Origin: Prevotellaceae bacterium
GTDB taxonomy: Bacteria; Bacteroidota; Bacteroidia; Bacteroidales; Paludibacteraceae
Assembly: GCA_031270565.1 (NCBI GenBank)
Contig: JAISXJ010000172.1
Location: forward strand, 1-8,687
Length of the DNA stretch: 8,687 nt
Reading direction: 5' to 3'
This document shows, piece by piece, positions 1 to 6,017 of the stretch. The position numbers and the translations under genes were made by a program. Each line of letters begins with the position of its first letter. Positions within the stretch are counted from its first letter, which is position 1. The notes beneath the pieces were generated by a model. That model saw only the letters and a program-made list of their open reading frames with translations. It did not search any database and had not been told where the DNA came from.

Positions 1-527
1 CAGACCCGTTTACGCCTGCGGCGGAGATTCACGGGGCGATGTACCAGTTCGGCATTGGAACTGAGGCATTGTCACAGGCAGACAACCTGTCTAACTCGGG
101 CGCAGTTCCAGGCTGGAATGGCTCTGTTTCAGGAACTGCTAACTGGGACATGGTTACCCAAAATCCCTGCCCTACCGGTTGGCGCGTGCCTACAATCACC
201 GAATGGGCAGGTGTGCTTGACAATAACACCATATCCCGCACTAATGACGGTGGCACGAGCTGGAACACCAGCACTGTACTAACCTGGACTACGGGCGATG
301 AAGACAACGGTATTAAATTCGGCGACGCATTGGTTTTGCCCGCTGCCGGCCTCCGTACCAGCGGCAATGGCACGTTGAGCAACCGTGGCTACTACGGCTA
401 CTACTGGAGCTCTGCTGCCGCTCTCGCAAATACCGGTCGCCGCATGTACTTCGTCAACAGTACCCAGAACACGAACTCCAACTACGATCGGTCGTACGGC
501 TACAGTGTGCGTTGTGTGGAGGAATAA
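1..527 (+). CDS. FISUMP-domain protein, C-terminal part (5' end outside window)
   Basis: The frame is open from base 3 to the TAA at 525-527, giving 174 residues with no start needed inside the window; the ATG at 39 lies within the domain and is not the true start. The segment is the end of a FISUMP domain (Fibrobacter succinogenes major paralogous domain), found in secreted or surface proteins of Bacteroidota and Fibrobacterota. Visible hallmarks are an EIHGAMYQFG-type segment near the beginning, CPTGWRVPT at about bases 168-194, LPAAGLR, YYWSS, and the typical end GYSVRCVEE. The protein encoded at 7056-8495 on the other strand shares all of these and ends SVRCVKE, so the two are paralogues. 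The signal peptide, if any, lies outside the window. Exact function is unknown for the family; adhesion or a structural surface role is usually guessed. Confidence 0.9.
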   Translation, partial: DPFTPAAEIHGAMYQFGIGTEALSQADNLSNSGAVPGWNGSVSGTANWDMVTQNPCPTGWRVPTITEWAGVLDNNTISRTNDGGTSWNTSTVLTWTTGDEDNGIKFGDALVLPAAGLRTSGNGTLSNRGYYGYYWSSAAALANTGRRMYFVNSTQNTNSNYDRSYGYSVRCVEE

Positions 528-550
528 GCCTCCGCATCTATACCAAACTA

Positions 551-576
551 AAAAAGCCCCTCACGGGGCTTTTTTT
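551..576. terminator. Bidirectional Rho-independent terminator
   Basis: A perfect 10-bp stem, AAAAAGCCCC (551-560) with GGGGCTTTTT (565-574), closes a TCAC loop and is followed by further T residues. It starts 23 bases after the FISUMP stop codon. The A-run on one side and T-run on the other let it end both the + strand FISUMP transcript and the tRNA transcript arriving on the minus strand. Confidence 0.9.
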
Positions 577-580
577 AGTT

Positions 581-622
581 TCCCGTAAATAAAAAAACCG
601 GCTAAAAAAGCCTGTTACGGGA
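581..622. repeat. Imperfect inverted repeat downstream of tRNA-Leu
   Basis: TCCCGTAA (581-588) pairs perfectly with TTACGGGA (615-622). Inside it, AGCC/GGCT pairing plus a poly-T run is visible when read on the minus strand. It may be an auxiliary terminator for the tRNA transcript before the strong hairpin at 551-576. The rest of 623-696 is AT-rich and shows nothing clear. Confidence 0.45.
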
Positions 623-696
623 GCAGCATTTACCTTATCTTAATTCTGCACTATTGTACAAAACTTATAAAATGCTGACTTTATGAAAACAAACGG

Positions 697-780
697 TGCC
701 CAAAACAGGACTCGAACCTGCACAACCTTACGATTACTAGTCCCTGAAACTAACGCGTCTACCAATTCCGCCATTTGGGC
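697..780 (-). tRNA. tRNA-Leu, anticodon CAG
   Basis: Read on the minus strand it folds as a class II tRNA of 84 bases. The acceptor is GCCCAAA paired with TTTGGGC, with discriminator A. The D-arm has the GCGGAATTGGTAGACGC type of sequence. The anticodon stem TTAGT/ACTAG encloses the loop TTCAGGG (anticodon CAG). A long variable arm follows, and the T-arm loop is TTCGAGT. The full CCA end is not encoded (ACCG follows). It stands 46 bases downstream of tRNA-Gly and is probably cotranscribed with it. Confidence 0.95.
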
Positions 781-826
781 AAACTCTCTGTGAGAACAAA
801 AGAGGCGGCTCTCTGCTGCCTCATAG

Positions 827-899
<73 letters not shown>

Positions 900-918
900 A
901 TTACGCTAAATCCGGCGA

Positions 919-949
919 CAAAGGTACGGCTTTTTTTTTATGTGCCAAA
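919..949 (-). promoter_or_regulatory. Bacteroidota-type promoter of the tRNA-Gly/tRNA-Leu unit
   Basis: On the minus strand TTTG (949-946) is followed after exactly 19 bases by TACCTTTG (926-919). This matches the sigma-70 (SigA-type) promoter consensus of Bacteroidota, TTTG at about -33 and TAnnTTTG at about -7. Transcription should begin some 5-10 bases further on, about 10-15 bases before the tRNA-Gly 5' end at 899. No convincing terminator for rnfA was seen between 950 and 1044, so read-through from the Rnf-like operon into the tRNAs is possible. Confidence 0.8.
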
Positions 950-1044
950 TATTTTCGGTATTTTTTTATCAATATTTTTTTTCCCCGTCTGCAAACCATA
1001 AATAATAAAATTATTGTATGACAATTATGTTTATATTTACTGGG

Positions 1045-1614
1045 TTATGATATACCTAAAAATCCTGCAAATGCCATAGCCAGTATGCCAAGCGTCACCA
1101 GTTCAATCGGTGCACCCCTGAATGACGGAGGTACGTCGGCTAAAAGAAGTTGTTGCCGGATAGCCGTAAAGAGCGCCATCACCAACAATACTCCCGCTGC
1201 TGCCGACGCGGCGCTGGCTAATGCGCCCGAAAAAGTATAGTCCGACTGCGTGGCAAGATTGACTGCGGCAAGGATTGTTGCGTTAGAGACAAACCAGCCT
1301 GCAAGTGGTTGCTTCTTCGAGAAGCAGGATTTTGCTATCCTGCGAAGCACAAACACTGCCGCCTCCACAATGATTGCTATCACCGTCACGTCTATCAGTA
1401 ACGTCAAGAAGTGCACGTCCCATACACGCAACAAAATGTCAAGCAGATAGCACACGGCAGCGGAAAGCGTTGTTATCACAACTAATGCCGCAGAAAGCCA
1501 CAGCGATTGTTTCTGATTGTCGGGAGCAAACAGCAATATGCCGACACCAAAAAATTGTGTCAGCGCCATATTGTTTATAAAGACAGCCGTGAAGATGAGC
1601 GCGAAATAGGTCAT
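1045..1614 (-). CDS. rnfA: Rnf electron transport complex subunit A homologue lacking both Fe-S cysteines
   Basis: 189 residues, close to the usual 190-193 of RnfA, with about six membrane helices. RnfA signatures are intact at both ends: FINNMALTQF near residues 12-21 and AIRQQLLLADVPPSFRGAPI at 151-170, followed by a hydrophobic GILAMAFAGF end. In characterised Rnf complexes RnfA and RnfE each supply two cysteines to one intramembrane [2Fe-2S] cluster; in RnfA these sit in LG-x-CPF and TTNCAVLG. Here the aligned segments are FFGVGILLF (Gly25) and VSNATILA (Ala112), so both ligands are gone. Cys55 and Cys97 remain but lie elsewhere. It is the last gene of the operon, 15 bases after rnfE. NqrE is the alternative family name; the D-G-E-A order and small size of the set favour Rnf. 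The family assignment is firm; electron-transfer competence is doubtful. Confidence 0.88.
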   Translation of the reverse strand: MTYFALIFTAVFINNMALTQFFGVGILLFAPDNQKQSLWLSAALVVITTLSAAVCYLLDILLRVWDVHFLTLLIDVTVIAIIVEAAVFVLRRIAKSCFSKKQPLAGWFVSNATILAAVNLATQSDYTFSGALASAASAAAGVLLVMALFTAIRQQLLLADVPPSFRGAPIELVTLGILAMAFAGFLGIS

Positions 1615-1629
1615 AGTATCTGAAGTGTT

Positions 1630-2247
1630 TTACGGGTCAACATATTTAGGGATTGCGGGCGTTCGTTTTTCCGGCAGCAGATGGTTGAACAACGCCATCA
1701 GGCAGCCCAGAACCAGCAACGCTCCCGATGCTCCCGCTATAACCGGTATGGTGAATTGTGACGGATAAATGACATACCCAAACAGCGAACCGGAGCCAAG
1801 CAACTCGCGTACCGTTCCCACAAGCGCCATAACAAGCCAGAAACCAATACCCGTTCCGAGAGCGTGCCACAGCGCGGCGCTCACCGTATGGCGTGCAGCG
1901 AAATTCATACCGTGCAGCACCATACAGTTGACGGTAATCAGCGGCAGGAACAACCCTAACCGTTCCCGTTGCACAGGCAGACAAGCCTGCATCATCATAT
2001 CCGCAACCGTTACGAGAAATGCTACTATCATCAGACAGACCGTTAGACGCGCTTGCGGTACAATTACTTTCCGCAACAGCGCCATCAGCATTTCGGCAAA
2101 TAACAATACCCCGCACGTCAGTCCGCCAAGCATCAGGGCGTCGGACAGGAAAGCGCTCATTCCTGCCGCCGGACAAAGCGCTAACAGCATAACAAAAACG
2201 GGATTTTTCCGAATGATACTTTCCGTAAAAAAGTGTAGAGGACGCAT
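1630..2247 (-). CDS. rnfE: Rnf electron transport complex subunit E homologue
   Basis: 205 residues, a normal RnfE length, with six or so predicted membrane helices and a short basic C-terminal tail. The N-terminal RKNPVFVMLLALCP segment, LITVNC (103-108), ALGTGIGF (129-136) and VRELLGSGSLFG (146-157) are classical RnfE features. The two cysteines expected to ligate half of the intramembrane [2Fe-2S] cluster, Cys25 and Cys108, are both present. The motif that normally follows the second one, GRAEAFA, is replaced by HGMNFAA (112-118). The gene starts at the ATG at 2247, 12 bases after rnfG. Family assignment is secure (the related NqrD is the alternative); loss of the partner cysteines in RnfA leaves its role uncertain. 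Confidence 0.88.
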   Translation of the reverse strand: MRPLHFFTESIIRKNPVFVMLLALCPAAGMSAFLSDALMLGGLTCGVLLFAEMLMALLRKVIVPQARLTVCLMIVAFLVTVADMMMQACLPVQRERLGLFLPLITVNCMVLHGMNFAARHTVSAALWHALGTGIGFWLVMALVGTVRELLGSGSLFGYVIYPSQFTIPVIAGASGALLVLGCLMALFNHLLPEKRTPAIPKYVDP

Positions 2248-2259
2248 ACCGGATTATTT

Positions 2260-2919
2260 TTAAGGTGTCGCTCCCGAAACAGCATCCGGCTCACTGTTGT
2301 TGCCAACAGACACCTGATAGGCTTTGTTGATGATTGCCAGAAAATAGCGCGAGGTGTAGGTTGCAGAAGTGATGCCGTCGATGCTGCCGCCATCATCCAC
2401 AAGTTTTAGTGGCGTGGCAGGCTTTTGTCCAATGATTGACCGAGTTTTCTCCTTGCCCTTAAACCATGTCAACACCGCATCGCCCCACCCTTCACTTTCG
2501 TAATGTTCGAGGATTTCGTAGCTGACGACTGCTCCCGCCTTGTCAAATCCGACAAGCAGTCGCATCTCTTTGTTGAATCCCCGCCCCGAAGCCTCCACTG
2601 CCGTACCGACAAGCGTTTCGCCATTGTAGGCGCGATAAATTTGCATCCCGTTGATGGTTTCAGGCGCTTCCAGACGAGAATATGCGGGCAGTACCCGTTG
2701 GAACAGTTGTTCCTGCGCGGAGCTTTGCGCGCCTTCGGCGACAGTTTGCATACGAGAGTGAGCAAACCGTGTCAACCCGCCCGTCAGCAGGAACGCCAAA
2801 GTATGCGCGCCTTCGGCGACAGTTTGCATACGGGCGTGAGCAAACCATGTCAACCCGCCTGTCAGCAGGAATGCCAAAGTAATGGTTGCCACAGTTCGTA
2901 AGATAGACGATTGTTTCAT
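2260..2919 (-). CDS. rnfG: Rnf electron transport complex subunit G homologue (FMN-binding) with duplicated membrane segment
   Basis: 219 residues. RnfG is anchored by one N-terminal helix and carries an extracytoplasmic FMN-binding domain in which ApbE attaches FMN to a threonine. Residues 14-39 and 40-65 are a near-perfect 26-residue tandem copy (TLAFLLTGGLT..FAH.RMQTVAEGA), differing at W/R, A/S and H/Q. The FMN domain follows: LVGTAVEASGRGF near 103-115, LLVGFDKAGAVVSYEILEHY near 121-140, then ESEGWG where most relatives read ETPGLG. The probable attachment motif is DGITSATYTSR (181-191, Thr187), in place of the more usual [ST]GAT. The protein ends PDAVSGATP (211-219), a textbook flavinylation motif at an unusual place. 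The start is the ATG at 2919; upstream is an 86-base AT-rich gap after rnfD. Function follows from the family; the duplication makes the membrane topology unclear. Confidence 0.85.
   Translation of the reverse strand: MKQSSILRTVATITLAFLLTGGLTWFAHARMQTVAEGAHTLAFLLTGGLTRFAHSRMQTVAEGAQSSAQEQLFQRVLPAYSRLEAPETINGMQIYRAYNGETLVGTAVEASGRGFNKEMRLLVGFDKAGAVVSYEILEHYESEGWGDAVLTWFKGKEKTRSIIGQKPATPLKLVDDGGSIDGITSATYTSRYFLAIINKAYQVSVGNNSEPDAVSGATP
2727..2881 (-). repeat. 78-bp tandem duplication inside rnfG
   Basis: 2727-2803 and 2805-2881 are direct copies with a period of 78 bases, differing at five of 77 compared positions (2755/2833, 2757/2835, 2769/2847, 2782/2860, 2794/2872). The period is exactly 26 codons, so the frame is kept. 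The scattered differences argue for a real, somewhat aged duplication over an assembly error. Confidence 0.95.
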
Positions 2920-3005
2920 CTGTTTAATTGTAAATTATAAATTAATTATTTTTATTCGATTCCCTTATTTTTCAACGCTCTTTCTCGTTGCTTTAATTTA
3001 ATATT

Positions 3006-3974
3006 TCATTGTCTTTTTAAAAAGCGTTTGGGCGGGCAAAGTCTGTTGAGCAATGGCGAGGCGCCATTCATCAAAAGAATGGCAAACGATACGCCTTCGG
3101 GATAATTCCCAAACGCACGGATAACCACGATAATAATCCCGATGAGTATGCCGTAGATACTTTGACCCAACAGCGTCATGGGCGAAGTAACGTAGTCGGT
3201 AGCCATAAAGAAAGCGCCCAGCAATACACCTCCCGTGAGTAAATGAATATCGGCTGTGGCAACGAACTGCGCCGGATTTATCAGATGCAGTAACGTGGTC
3301 AGCAGCGCTACGGTTGCGAGGATGGTCGTTGGGATGTGCCACGTGATTATGCGTTTCCCAAGCAGATAGATGCCGCCTGCTATCAGCGCAATTGCCGAGA
3401 CCTCTCCCATTGACCCTCCGATATTACCCCACAATAAATCCATTTTGTCGGGAATGGTCTGCGCTGCCCACTTGATATAATAGAGTGGTGTGGCAGCCGT
3501 TTCGGCATCAATATAGGAGGCATGAATGTCCCACAGACCAAGCGGACGGGGAAAGGAGGTCATCTGCACGGGGAAGCAAAGCAGCAGAAACACCCGTCCC
3601 ACCAGAGCGGGATTAAAGATATTCTGTCCCAAGCCGCCAAAACTCATTTTCCCTATACCAATCGCCACTAATGCACCAATCGCCACCATCCACAGAGGCA
3701 GATTCGACGGCAAATTGAAACTCAACAACACGCCCGTAACAACCGCCGATAAATCGCCTGTCGATGAAGGCGTTTTCAACAGCGCCCGACAAATTACCCA
3801 CTCAAACCCCACACAGCATATCACCGCGAAAAGACTTACGATGAGTGCGCCCAGTCCAAAATACAGCAACGCCATAGCATACGCAGGCAGCAATGCCAAA
3901 AGCACGTGCAGCATCGTTGTACGTACCGAGCATGCCTTGTGAATGTACGGTGGGGAGGATGTCAAGTTATTCAT
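3006..3974 (-). CDS. rnfD: Rnf electron transport complex subunit D homologue
   Basis: 322 residues, the usual RnfD length (NqrB is around 400), with about nine or ten membrane helices. Conserved blocks include SSPPYIHK at the N terminus, GKMSFGGLGQNIFNPALVGR (108-127), GNIGGSMGEVSA (183-194), KRIITWHIP (207-215), GAFFMATDYVTSP (253-265) and YPEGVSFAILLMN (291-303). RnfD normally carries FMN bound covalently to the last threonine of a D-x-x-[ST]GAT motif; here the segment is DAETAATPL (156-164), so Thr162 would be the attachment point and the glycine is alanine. The start ATG at 3974 overlaps the preceding gene by 8 bases, which suggests translational coupling. In Rnf operons the gene just before rnfD is normally rnfC; here it is not. 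Confidence 0.93.
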   Translation of the reverse strand: MNNLTSSPPYIHKACSVRTTMLHVLLALLPAYAMALLYFGLGALIVSLFAVICCVGFEWVICRALLKTPSSTGDLSAVVTGVLLSFNLPSNLPLWMVAIGALVAIGIGKMSFGGLGQNIFNPALVGRVFLLLCFPVQMTSFPRPLGLWDIHASYIDAETAATPLYYIKWAAQTIPDKMDLLWGNIGGSMGEVSAIALIAGGIYLLGKRIITWHIPTTILATVALLTTLLHLINPAQFVATADIHLLTGGVLLGAFFMATDYVTSPMTLLGQSIYGILIGIIIVVIRAFGNYPEGVSFAILLMNGASPLLNRLCPPKRFLKRQ

Positions 3975-4497
3975 TAATCAATCTCCGTAATTCTTCTCCA
4001 AGCAGTTCTTTTGCCGCTTCACACGCCGTGGTATTTGCCGATGAGTAAGTCGCCACGATGATTTGCGCCAGTTTGATGCCGGAATCATTCAGCGATACCT
4101 TTGTAGCGCTCACGGTAATCAACTCCGTGATGCTCTCTTTGGCTGCTATTATCTCTTCCCAGACCGCTTTACCGACATAAAGCTGTTGTGAGACATTATG
4201 TTCAAACTCGTTGCGAATACATTTCAGCAGCGTTATTTGCAGGTCAAGGGCGGTCATGTCGTTGTGCATTTCCCGAGGCAACATCTGCGTGGGGGTGATT
4301 CGTTCGAGAAAGAGAATCAGCCGCTCATAAGCCGCCAACCGGACAGGCGTCAGGGTTTTCACTAACTGCTCTTCGCGGTTAAGCTGTGTTTTGACCTTTT
4401 CAATACGTACGGGACGGTTGATAATCCAATAGGCAATCAGCGCCGCCGCTGTTGACGGAATAAGGAAAATGACAATATCAATCCAAGTATGCATCAT
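3967..4497 (-). CDS. Membrane-anchored protein of unknown function, coupled to rnfD
   Basis: I do not recognise this family with certainty; it resembles uncharacterised small membrane proteins of Bacteroidota. It has 176 residues. One hydrophobic segment (about 6-26) is followed by basic residues, pointing to an N-out, C-in anchor. The remaining ~145 residues are charged and look largely helical, with LNREEQLVKTLTPVRLAAYERL near 39-60 and EEIIAAKESITELI near 114-127. Only two cysteines (near residues 92 and 158) are present and no CxxC motifs, so it is not an RnfB or RnfC remnant and cannot carry an Fe-S cluster of that type. Two adjacent ATGs (4497, 4494) are possible starts. It lies 14 bases after the glycosyltransferase and overlaps rnfD by 8 bases, which suggests production in step with RnfD. 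Confidence 0.8.
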   Translation of the reverse strand: MMHTWIDIVIFLIPSTAAALIAYWIINRPVRIEKVKTQLNREEQLVKTLTPVRLAAYERLILFLERITPTQMLPREMHNDMTALDLQITLLKCIRNEFEHNVSQQLYVGKAVWEEIIAAKESITELITVSATKVSLNDSGIKLAQIIVATYSSANTTACEAAKELLGEELRRLINE

Positions 4498-4511
4498 GAT
4501 AATATTTACAG

Positions 4512-5465
4512 TTAAAATAATTCTTCCGACACGTGATAATGGTTGCGTTCATTGGCGTTACGTGCGATTAATTCGCCGAGAAAGCCCGCCAGAAACATCT
4601 GTGTTCCGAGCAACATCATAGTTTGGGCAATGTAGAAATAGGGTGTATCTGTTACAAGAGGTGCGGGATAACTTCCGTAAATGGCTTTCAGTTTTATGCC
4701 TCCCACCACGCAAACGGCAATAAAGCCCGTTACAAACATCACGCTACCCCAGAGCCCGAAGAAGTGCATCGGCTGTTTGCCGAAACGGTTAAGAAACCAG
4801 AGAGAAAACAGGTCGAGATAGCCATAAACAAAGCGACTCATACCGAACTTTGTTTTTCCAAACTGCCGTTTACGGTGTTCCACAACCTTCTCGCCAATGC
4901 GTGTAAAGCCGGCATTTTTCGCCAGATAGGGAATATAACGGTGCATTTCTCCATAGACTTCGATGTTTTTAACCACTTCGCGCCGATAGGCTTTCAGTCC
5001 GCAGTTCATATCGTGCAGTGTCAGTCCCGTAACGCGGCGGGCGGTAGCATTGTATATTTTGGAGGGAATATTTTTGGTCAACATATTATCGTGCCGATTC
5101 TTTTTCCATCCCGACACAACGTCGTAGCCTTCTTCCGTTATCATACGATAGAGTTCAGGGATTTCATCGGGGGAATCTTGCAGGTCGGCATCCATGGTGA
5201 TAACCACATTGCCCTGTGCACGCTCAAACCCGCAGTAGAGCGCAGGTGATTTGCCGTAGTTACGGCGCAAACGAATGCCGTGTACCTCTTCAAACTGCCC
5301 GTGCAACGACTTTATCACCTGCCATGAGTTATCTGTAGAGCCGTCATTCACAAAAATTACTTCGTATGAAAAGCCTGTAACATGCATCACCTGCCTTATC
5401 CACCGGTGCAGTTCCGGCAGCGATTCCGCCTCGTTATAAAGAGGGATTACAATAGAAATATCCAT
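4512..5465 (-). CDS. Family 2 glycosyltransferase, GtrB/DPM1-like (polyprenyl-phosphate sugar transferase)
   Basis: 317 residues. An N-terminal GT-A domain has ISIVIPLYNE (3-12), NDGSTD (40-45), and the metal/nucleotide-binding MDADLQD (91-97, DxD at 92-94). DMNCGLKAYRR (152-162) and the basic HRKRQFGKTKFG (197-208) follow. Two membrane helices lie near 236-257 and 276-298, followed by a short tail. This build is that of enzymes which move a sugar from a nucleotide donor to undecaprenyl (or dolichyl) phosphate on the cytoplasmic face of the membrane (GtrB, ArnC and DPM1 relatives). The sugar cannot be told from sequence. The gene follows DUF4199 by 5 bases, a pairing I recall as common in Bacteroidota. 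The start ATG at 5465 directly precedes the catalytic fold, so no earlier start is needed. Confidence 0.92.
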   Translation of the reverse strand: MDISIVIPLYNEAESLPELHRWIRQVMHVTGFSYEVIFVNDGSTDNSWQVIKSLHGQFEEVHGIRLRRNYGKSPALYCGFERAQGNVVITMDADLQDSPDEIPELYRMITEEGYDVVSGWKKNRHDNMLTKNIPSKIYNATARRVTGLTLHDMNCGLKAYRREVVKNIEVYGEMHRYIPYLAKNAGFTRIGEKVVEHRKRQFGKTKFGMSRFVYGYLDLFSLWFLNRFGKQPMHFFGLWGSVMFVTGFIAVCVVGGIKLKAIYGSYPAPLVTDTPYFYIAQTMMLLGTQMFLAGFLGELIARNANERNHYHVSEELF

Positions 5466-5470
5466 AAATA

Positions 5471-6007
5471 TCAGTTGTTATGTTGAACACTGTTTTTATC
5501 GCGCTTCACAATTGCCGCCGTTACCAGCGACACCAACAGCCCTGCGAGGCAGTTGATGACAAGCGCCATCAGCGACATATTAACCGGTGTGAACATACTC
5601 CGTAACGCCTCTGCGTATTGGTTCATAGTCATGCCGTTCGATTCAATCAGACCTGTCAGTCCCATTTGTTCTACTAATAAGAGTGCACTGTTCACCTGAT
5701 TCGGCAAAAAGTCGGGCGCCAGCCATTGACAGTAGACATACCGGAACGCCCCCGAGAGAAGCGAGGCGTAGAAAAAGAGTTGAATACCGTAGATTAATGC
5801 CGTACCGTAAGAGATGACACCGTCAAGAACACGCTCTCGACAGTGAATAGCCATACGGGTAACAATCACGGGAATGGCAAGCGTTATCATCCACGAAAGA
5901 GACAGCGCCAAGGCGCCTGTGCGTGTAGAGAGAAAAAAGTTTAAACAAAAAACCAGTCCGACAATCAGACCGTAATACATAAAATGCCTTGTAACTTCGG
6001 GTTTCAT
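5471..6007 (-). CDS. DUF4199 family membrane protein
   Basis: 178 residues with four probable membrane helices (about 10-26, 32-51, 67-92 and 142-167) and a loop near 93-140 rich in polar residues. The size, the helix plan, the HFMYYGLIVGLVF start and the position directly before a GtrB-like glycosyltransferase fit the DUF4199 family of Bacteroidota, whose function is unknown. It is separated by 10 bases from the phosphatase and 5 from the glycosyltransferase. A role in helping the neighbouring membrane enzyme is only a guess from gene order. Confidence 0.75.
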   Translation of the reverse strand: MKPEVTRHFMYYGLIVGLVFCLNFFLSTRTGALALSLSWMITLAIPVIVTRMAIHCRERVLDGVISYGTALIYGIQLFFYASLLSGAFRYVYCQWLAPDFLPNQVNSALLLVEQMGLTGLIESNGMTMNQYAEALRSMFTPVNMSLMALVINCLAGLLVSLVTAAIVKRDKNSVQHNN

Positions 6008-6017
6008 AATATATTAT

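Noticed and set aside
624..677. CAGCATTT / AAATGCTG inverted repeat (8 bp, 38-base spacer)
   Set aside because: Short arms in AT-rich DNA with a long loop; could arise by chance and has no supporting context.
998..1016. AATAA/TTATT hairpin after rnfA as a terminator
   Set aside because: Five A-T pairs only, with no GC in the stem; far too weak to call.
1769..2263. Open frame of 164 codons on the + strand opposite rnfE
   Set aside because: It is antisense to a clearly recognised rnfE, has a serine/arginine/threonine-rich composition typical of a shadow frame, and matches no family I know.
2503..2901. Open frame on the + strand opposite rnfG, containing a repeated peptide
   Set aside because: The repeat is just the 78-bp rnfG duplication read backwards; no independent coding signal.
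1045..3974. Naming the module NQR (NqrB-C-D-E)
   Set aside because: The D-like subunit of 322 residues and the G-like subunit of about 190 without the duplication fit Rnf sizes, and no nqrA or nqrF flank the set; detailed RnfD sequence also reads as Rnf.
4623..5249. Open frame of 208 codons on the + strand opposite the glycosyltransferase
   Set aside because: The opposite strand encodes all GT2 motifs in order; the + frame is a by-product of codon use there.
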